Positions 60,316 through 64,000 of a stretch of DNA of 64,000 nt are shown one piece after another. The notes beneath the pieces are model-generated. The model saw nothing but the letters and a program-made list of their open reading frames with translations. It was not told the DNA's origin and did not search any database. This DNA is from Flavobacterium cheniae (GTDB lineage: Bacteria > Bacteroidota > Bacteroidia > Flavobacteriales > Flavobacteriaceae), in the NCBI RefSeq assembly GCF_004363695.1, contig NZ_SNZC01000004.1, positions 124,001 to 188,000 of the forward strand, written 5' to 3'. Each line of letters starts with the position of its first letter. Position 1 is the stretch's first letter. Position numbers and translations under genes: made by a program.

Positions 60316-62730
60316 ATGAAAATACTAAAATTTGGAGGAAAATCATTAGCAAACGGAGAAGGATTGCAAAAAGTAATTCAAACGATTGCTCAAAAATATT
60401 TCAATAACGAGCCTATCGCAGTCGTAGTTTCGGCAAGAGGAAATGCTACTGACGAATTGGTAATTCTATTAAAAAAAGCACAAGCCAACATTAATTTTCA
60501 AGCGGACTTTGAGCAATTCAAAAAATACCAATTAGAAGGTTTGAAAGAAAACATCTTCGAAGAAGAATTTTCGATTTTACAGAAATTACTAGAAGGTGTC
60601 TCGCTTTTAGGAGATTACAGCGAAAAAATCAAAGACCAAGTCATAGCGTATGGCGAAATTCTATCCGCAAAATACGTGGCTTATGTTTTAAACGAAAACA
60701 GCATCAAAGCACAATTTACAGATTCACGTCAGTTAATAAAAACGGATACCAACTTTGGAAGTGCGCAACCTATTGAAGCGATTTCTAAACAAAATGTACT
60801 AGAGTATTTTGTTAAGAACTCAGATAAAGTAAATATTGTGACAGGTTTTATTGGCTCAACTTTGAATAATGAAACCAGTACTTTAGGAAGAAATGGGAGT
60901 AATTATACCGCTTCTTTATTAGCAAATTATCTAAACGCAGAAGAATTTCAAAATTATACTCACGTTGACGGAATTTTTACTGCTAATCCTGATTTAGTTC
61001 CTGATGCGAAAAAAATTGAGCGTTTATCATTTAACGAAGCGAATGAGTTGGCAAATTTTGGAGCTCAAATTTTACATGCTAAAACCATCATTCCTTTGGT
61101 GGAAAAAAACATTCCGTTACGTATTTTAAATACTTTCAATCCTGAAAATGAAGGAACTTTAATCACTGCCGAGCAAACGAATGAAGGTATCAAATCGCTT
61201 TCGGTTTTAACGAATGTTTCGCTGATTAATTTAGAAGGAAGAGGTTTGTTAGGAAAAACAGGAGTTGATGCACGAATTTTCCGAGTGATGGCTGAAAACG
61301 ATATTAGTGTGAGCATCATTTCGCAAGGTTCTTCGGAAAGAGGAATTGGTTTGGTCGTGAGTTCTGATAAGGCTTCGAAAGCTTTGGTTGGTTTAGAAAA
61401 AGAATTTGAAACCGATTTTTACACGAAAGATGTCAATAAAATTTCGGTAAACGATAATATAGCGGTGATTTCGATTATTGGTCAAGATTTAACCAATTTC
61501 CACAAACCATACACGGCTTTAATCCGAAATAAAATCACACCAATTTTGTTGAATAATACGGTTACGGGAAGAAATATCAGTTTGGTCATCAGTCAAGATG
61601 AATTCAAACGTGCTTTAAATGTAATTCACGGCGAAATTTTTGGTGTAGCAAAAAAAATCAACATTGCCATTTTCGGTCACGGAACAGTTGGAGGAACTTT
61701 GATTTCCCAAATTTTAGAATCAGCAAAAAATATCGAGAAGCGAAAAGGAATCAAGCTGAATGTGTTTGCAATCGCAAATTCCAAAAAGGTATTGTTGAAT
61801 AAATTCGGAATCAGCGAAAATTGGAAAGCTACTTTAGACTACAAAGGTCAGGAATACAAAGTTGAAGACATAATTGCTTACGCTAAAGAACATCATTTGG
61901 AAAATTTAATCGCAATTGACAATACCGCAAGTTCGACTTTCATTGAAAATTACATTTCGTTAGCCGAAAATAGTTTCGATTTAATTTCGTCAAATAAAGT
62001 CGCGAATACCGTAAGTTTCGATTTTTATAAAACGTTGCGAAAAGTACTAAAAGAAAATCAAAAAGAATATTTATACGAAACGAATGTTGGTGCTGGATTA
62101 CCATTGATTGATACGATTAAATTACTGCATTTGTCAGGTGAAAATATCACTAAGATTAAAGGTGTTTTCTCTGGAACATTGAGTTATTTGTTCAATAATT
62201 TTTCGATAGAAGACAAAAAATTCAGCGAAGTTTTAAAAGAAGCCATCGACAAAGGTTTCACTGAACCCGATCCAAGAGAAGATTTAAATGGAAACGACGT
62301 TGGACGAAAATTATTAATCTTAGCACGCGAATTAGATTTACAAAACGAATTCGAAGAAATCCAAATTCAAAACCTAATTCCAGAACCTTTACGCGAAGGA
62401 AGCGCAACTGATTTTCTAAAACGTTTATCAGAATTAGATGGAATTTACCAAAACATCAAAGACGCTCAAGGTCCAAATGAAGTGTTACGTTACATCGGAG
62501 AATTATCAGGTGATTTGCAACAAGACAAAGGAAAATTAGAAGTAAAATTAATATCCGTTCCAGCCAATTCTGCTTTAGGTTCTTTAAAAGGTTCTGATTC
62601 TATTTTCGAAATTTATACCGAATCTTATGGAGAGCAACCTATCGTAATTCAAGGCGCTGGAGCTGGTGCATCCGTAACCGCAAGAGGTGTTTTTGGTGAC
62701 ATTTTACGCTTATCCGAAAAAAAATTATAA
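60316..62730 (+). CDS. thrA: Bifunctional aspartokinase / homoserine dehydrogenase
   Basis: An 804-residue fusion catalysing the first and third steps from aspartate to homoserine. The aspartokinase part begins MKILKFGGKSLANGEGLQKV and includes TLGRNGSNYTASLLA and VDGIFTANPDLVPDAKKIER; ACT regulatory domains lie about residues 290-440; the dehydrogenase part has NIAIFGHGTVGGTLISQILE, SNKVANTVSF, YETNVGAGLPLIDTIKLL and KGFTEPDPREDLNGNDVGRK. Length is the usual one for ThrA/MetL. Because it sits in a methionine operon it probably serves the methionine branch (metL-like), which would fit the Met/Cys attenuator upstream. Confidence 0.95.
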   Translation: MKILKFGGKSLANGEGLQKVIQTIAQKYFNNEPIAVVVSARGNATDELVILLKKAQANINFQADFEQFKKYQLEGLKENIFEEEFSILQKLLEGVSLLGDYSEKIKDQVIAYGEILSAKYVAYVLNENSIKAQFTDSRQLIKTDTNFGSAQPIEAISKQNVLEYFVKNSDKVNIVTGFIGSTLNNETSTLGRNGSNYTASLLANYLNAEEFQNYTHVDGIFTANPDLVPDAKKIERLSFNEANELANFGAQILHAKTIIPLVEKNIPLRILNTFNPENEGTLITAEQTNEGIKSLSVLTNVSLINLEGRGLLGKTGVDARIFRVMAENDISVSIISQGSSERGIGLVVSSDKASKALVGLEKEFETDFYTKDVNKISVNDNIAVISIIGQDLTNFHKPYTALIRNKITPILLNNTVTGRNISLVISQDEFKRALNVIHGEIFGVAKKINIAIFGHGTVGGTLISQILESAKNIEKRKGIKLNVFAIANSKKVLLNKFGISENWKATLDYKGQEYKVEDIIAYAKEHHLENLIAIDNTASSTFIENYISLAENSFDLISSNKVANTVSFDFYKTLRKVLKENQKEYLYETNVGAGLPLIDTIKLLHLSGENITKIKGVFSGTLSYLFNNFSIEDKKFSEVLKEAIDKGFTEPDPREDLNGNDVGRKLLILARELDLQNEFEEIQIQNLIPEPLREGSATDFLKRLSELDGIYQNIKDAQGPNEVLRYIGELSGDLQQDKGKLEVKLISVPANSALGSLKGSDSIFEIYTESYGEQPIVIQGAGAGASVTARGVFGDILRLSEKKL

Positions 62731-62742
62731 CCACCCAAACTC

Positions 62743-62776
62743 AAAACCTGCAAGATGTAAAAGTCTTGTAGGTTTT
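62743..62776. repeat. Twelve-base-pair hairpin, possible REP-like repeat
   Basis: AAAACCTGCAAG (62743-62754) pairs with CTTGTAGGTTTT (62765-62776), one G-U pair, loop of 10 bases, between thrA and metZ. From memory, palindromes with AACCTGCAAG are common in Flavobacterium intergenic DNA. It has only four T after the stem, so it is a weak terminator at most. Confidence 0.5.
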
Positions 62777-62820
62777 AAACTTTAAAAGTTCAACGATTAA
62801 AAAATTCAACAAACAAAACC

Positions 62821-63993
62821 ATGAGTAACCAAAATTTAGGATTAGAAACCCAAGCCATTAGAACGCAATTAGAGCGCACTCAATATTTAGAACATTCCGT
62901 TCCTTTATATTTAACATCAAGTTTTATTTTTGAAGATGCTGAAGACATGCGCGCTTCATTTGCGGAGGAAAAAGAACGCAATATTTACAGTCGATTTTCC
63001 AATCCCAATACATCAGAATTCGTAGAAAAAATTTGTTTGTTGGAAGGAGCAGAAGACGGCTACGCTTTCGCAACAGGAATGGCAGCGGTGTATTCTACTT
63101 TTGCTGCTTTGTTGAATTCGGGCGATCATATAGTTTCAGCAAGCAGTGTTTTTGGTTCGACACATACTTTGTTTACTAAATATTTTCCAAAATGGAATAT
63201 TACAACGAGTTATTTCGATGTGAACCAACCAGAAACGATTGAAAATTTCATTCAACCGAATACCAAAATCCTTTACGCAGAATCGCCAACGAATCCAGCA
63301 GTTGATATTCTAGATTTAGAATTGTTGGGGAAAATTGCTAAAAAGCATAATCTGATTTTAATTATCGATAACTGTTTTGCGACTCCTTACATTCAAAATC
63401 CTATTCAATTCGGAGCCGATTTAGTGATTCATTCTGCCACCAAATTAATCGATGGGCAAGGCCGTGTTTTAGGTGGAGTAACCGTTGGGCGTTCTGATTT
63501 AATTCGTGAAATTTATTTATTTTCTCGTAATACCGGACCCGCTTTGTCGCCTTTCAATGCTTGGGTATTGTCTAAAAGTTTAGAAACCTTGCCAGTTCGT
63601 ATTGAAAAACATTGCGAAAATGCTTTAAAAGTCGCTGAATTTTTAGAAAATAATCCAAATGTCGCTTCAGTGAAATATCCATTTTTGAAATCGCATCCGC
63701 AATATGAAGTCGCTAAAAAGCAAATGAAATTAGGTGGAAATATTGTAGCGTTTGAAATTAAAGGAGGAATTGAAGCAGGAAGGAAATTTTTAGACAAAAT
63801 CAAATTATGTTCGTTGTCTGCGAATTTAGGTGACACGCGTTCAATTGTAACACATCCAGCTTCTACTACACATAGTAAATTGACGGAAGAGGAACGTTTG
63901 GCGGTAAGTATTACTGATGGTTTGGTGCGCGTTTCTGTTGGTTTGGAAACCGTCCAAGATGTAATTAATGACTTAAAACAAGCGTTAGAATAA
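62821..63993 (+). CDS. metZ: MetZ-type homoserine-ester sulfhydrylase / Cys-Met metabolism PLP enzyme
   Basis: A 390-residue PLP enzyme. It starts MSNQNLGLETQAIRTQLERT and has YSRFSNPNTSEFVEKICLLE, the FATGMAAVYSTFAALLNSGD helix and the PLP lysine in VIHSATKLIDGQGRVLGG. The SATK-DGQGR form of the lysine motif favours O-succinylhomoserine sulfhydrylase (MetZ) over cystathionine gamma-synthase or the MetY type. Substrate choice between acetyl and succinyl ester is uncertain, and since metX is present the acetyl ester is likely. It is the fifth ORF of the operon, close to the window end; further genes may follow. Confidence 0.9.
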   Translation: MSNQNLGLETQAIRTQLERTQYLEHSVPLYLTSSFIFEDAEDMRASFAEEKERNIYSRFSNPNTSEFVEKICLLEGAEDGYAFATGMAAVYSTFAALLNSGDHIVSASSVFGSTHTLFTKYFPKWNITTSYFDVNQPETIENFIQPNTKILYAESPTNPAVDILDLELLGKIAKKHNLILIIDNCFATPYIQNPIQFGADLVIHSATKLIDGQGRVLGGVTVGRSDLIREIYLFSRNTGPALSPFNAWVLSKSLETLPVRIEKHCENALKVAEFLENNPNVASVKYPFLKSHPQYEVAKKQMKLGGNIVAFEIKGGIEAGRKFLDKIKLCSLSANLGDTRSIVTHPASTTHSKLTEEERLAVSITDGLVRVSVGLETVQDVINDLKQALE

Positions 63994-64000
63994 AACTTTT

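Noticed and set aside
1..64000. tRNA, rRNA, prophage, insertion sequences or a defence island
   Set aside because: None was recognised; gene content is core chromosomal throughout.

Overview
The window looks like chromosomal DNA of a Flavobacteriaceae member, most likely Flavobacterium or a close relative. The evidence is low GC, promoters of the Bacteroidota type (-7 box TAnnTTTG), no consistent Shine-Dalgarno sequences, many TonB-dependent receptors and CarboxypepD_reg-like domains, a PorT-type T9SS protein, GLPGLI and DUF5686 family proteins, and mostly housekeeping genes. I saw no phage, insertion sequence, CRISPR array, rRNA or tRNA gene.

Layout. 0-9.3 kb: an aldo/keto reductase, an AlbA_2 protein, a two-component locus (small lipoprotein, small secreted peptide, TPR sensor kinase, response regulator, all on the minus strand) whose two flanks carry the same palindromic promoter, then a metallophosphatase, a small outer-membrane protein, PhnA, a coiled-coil protein and a secreted nuclease. 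9.3-16.6 kb: the rod-shape operon mreB-mreC-mreD-mrdA-rodA and purH. 16.7-25.9 kb: a FtsX-type permease, a haem-receptor-like TonB receptor, accD, fbaA, a TamL/Omp85 lipoprotein and an rRNA/tRNA methyltransferase. 25.9-35 kb: porT, ubiE, folA, four small secreted TonB_C-like proteins, thyA, a nucleoside transporter, a DUF151 nuclease and etfBA. 35-42 kb: pdhB, a DUF5686 protein, soluble ppa beside a membrane pyrophosphatase with an unusual Cys-rich tail. 42-48.6 kb: an N-glycan breakdown operon (GH20 hexosaminidase, aspartylglucosaminidase, CutC, GH2 beta-mannosidase). 48.6-56 kb: deoxynucleoside kinase, a GLPGLI plus TonB-receptor pair and a repeat-built fibre with an S74 chaperone domain. 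56-64 kb: metK, divergent from a methionine operon (metY, metX, a 25-codon ORF, thrA-type fusion, metZ).

The most interesting parts are regulatory. (1) The two-component locus: two promoters with an identical TACAGA-N3-TCTGTA dyad at the same distance from the -7 box, and two tiny secreted products that share their C-terminal end, encoded just ahead of a TPR kinase. (2) The metK/met intergenic region: a Met/Cys-codon leader peptide followed by mutually exclusive antiterminator and terminator helices on the plus strand, a second Cys-rich leader ORF, and a candidate structured RNA leader for metK on the minus strand. (3) Four intergenic blocks built of four tandem heptanucleotides, three of them ending just before start codons.

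All identifications are from reading the sequence and family knowledge; no database or folding program was run.
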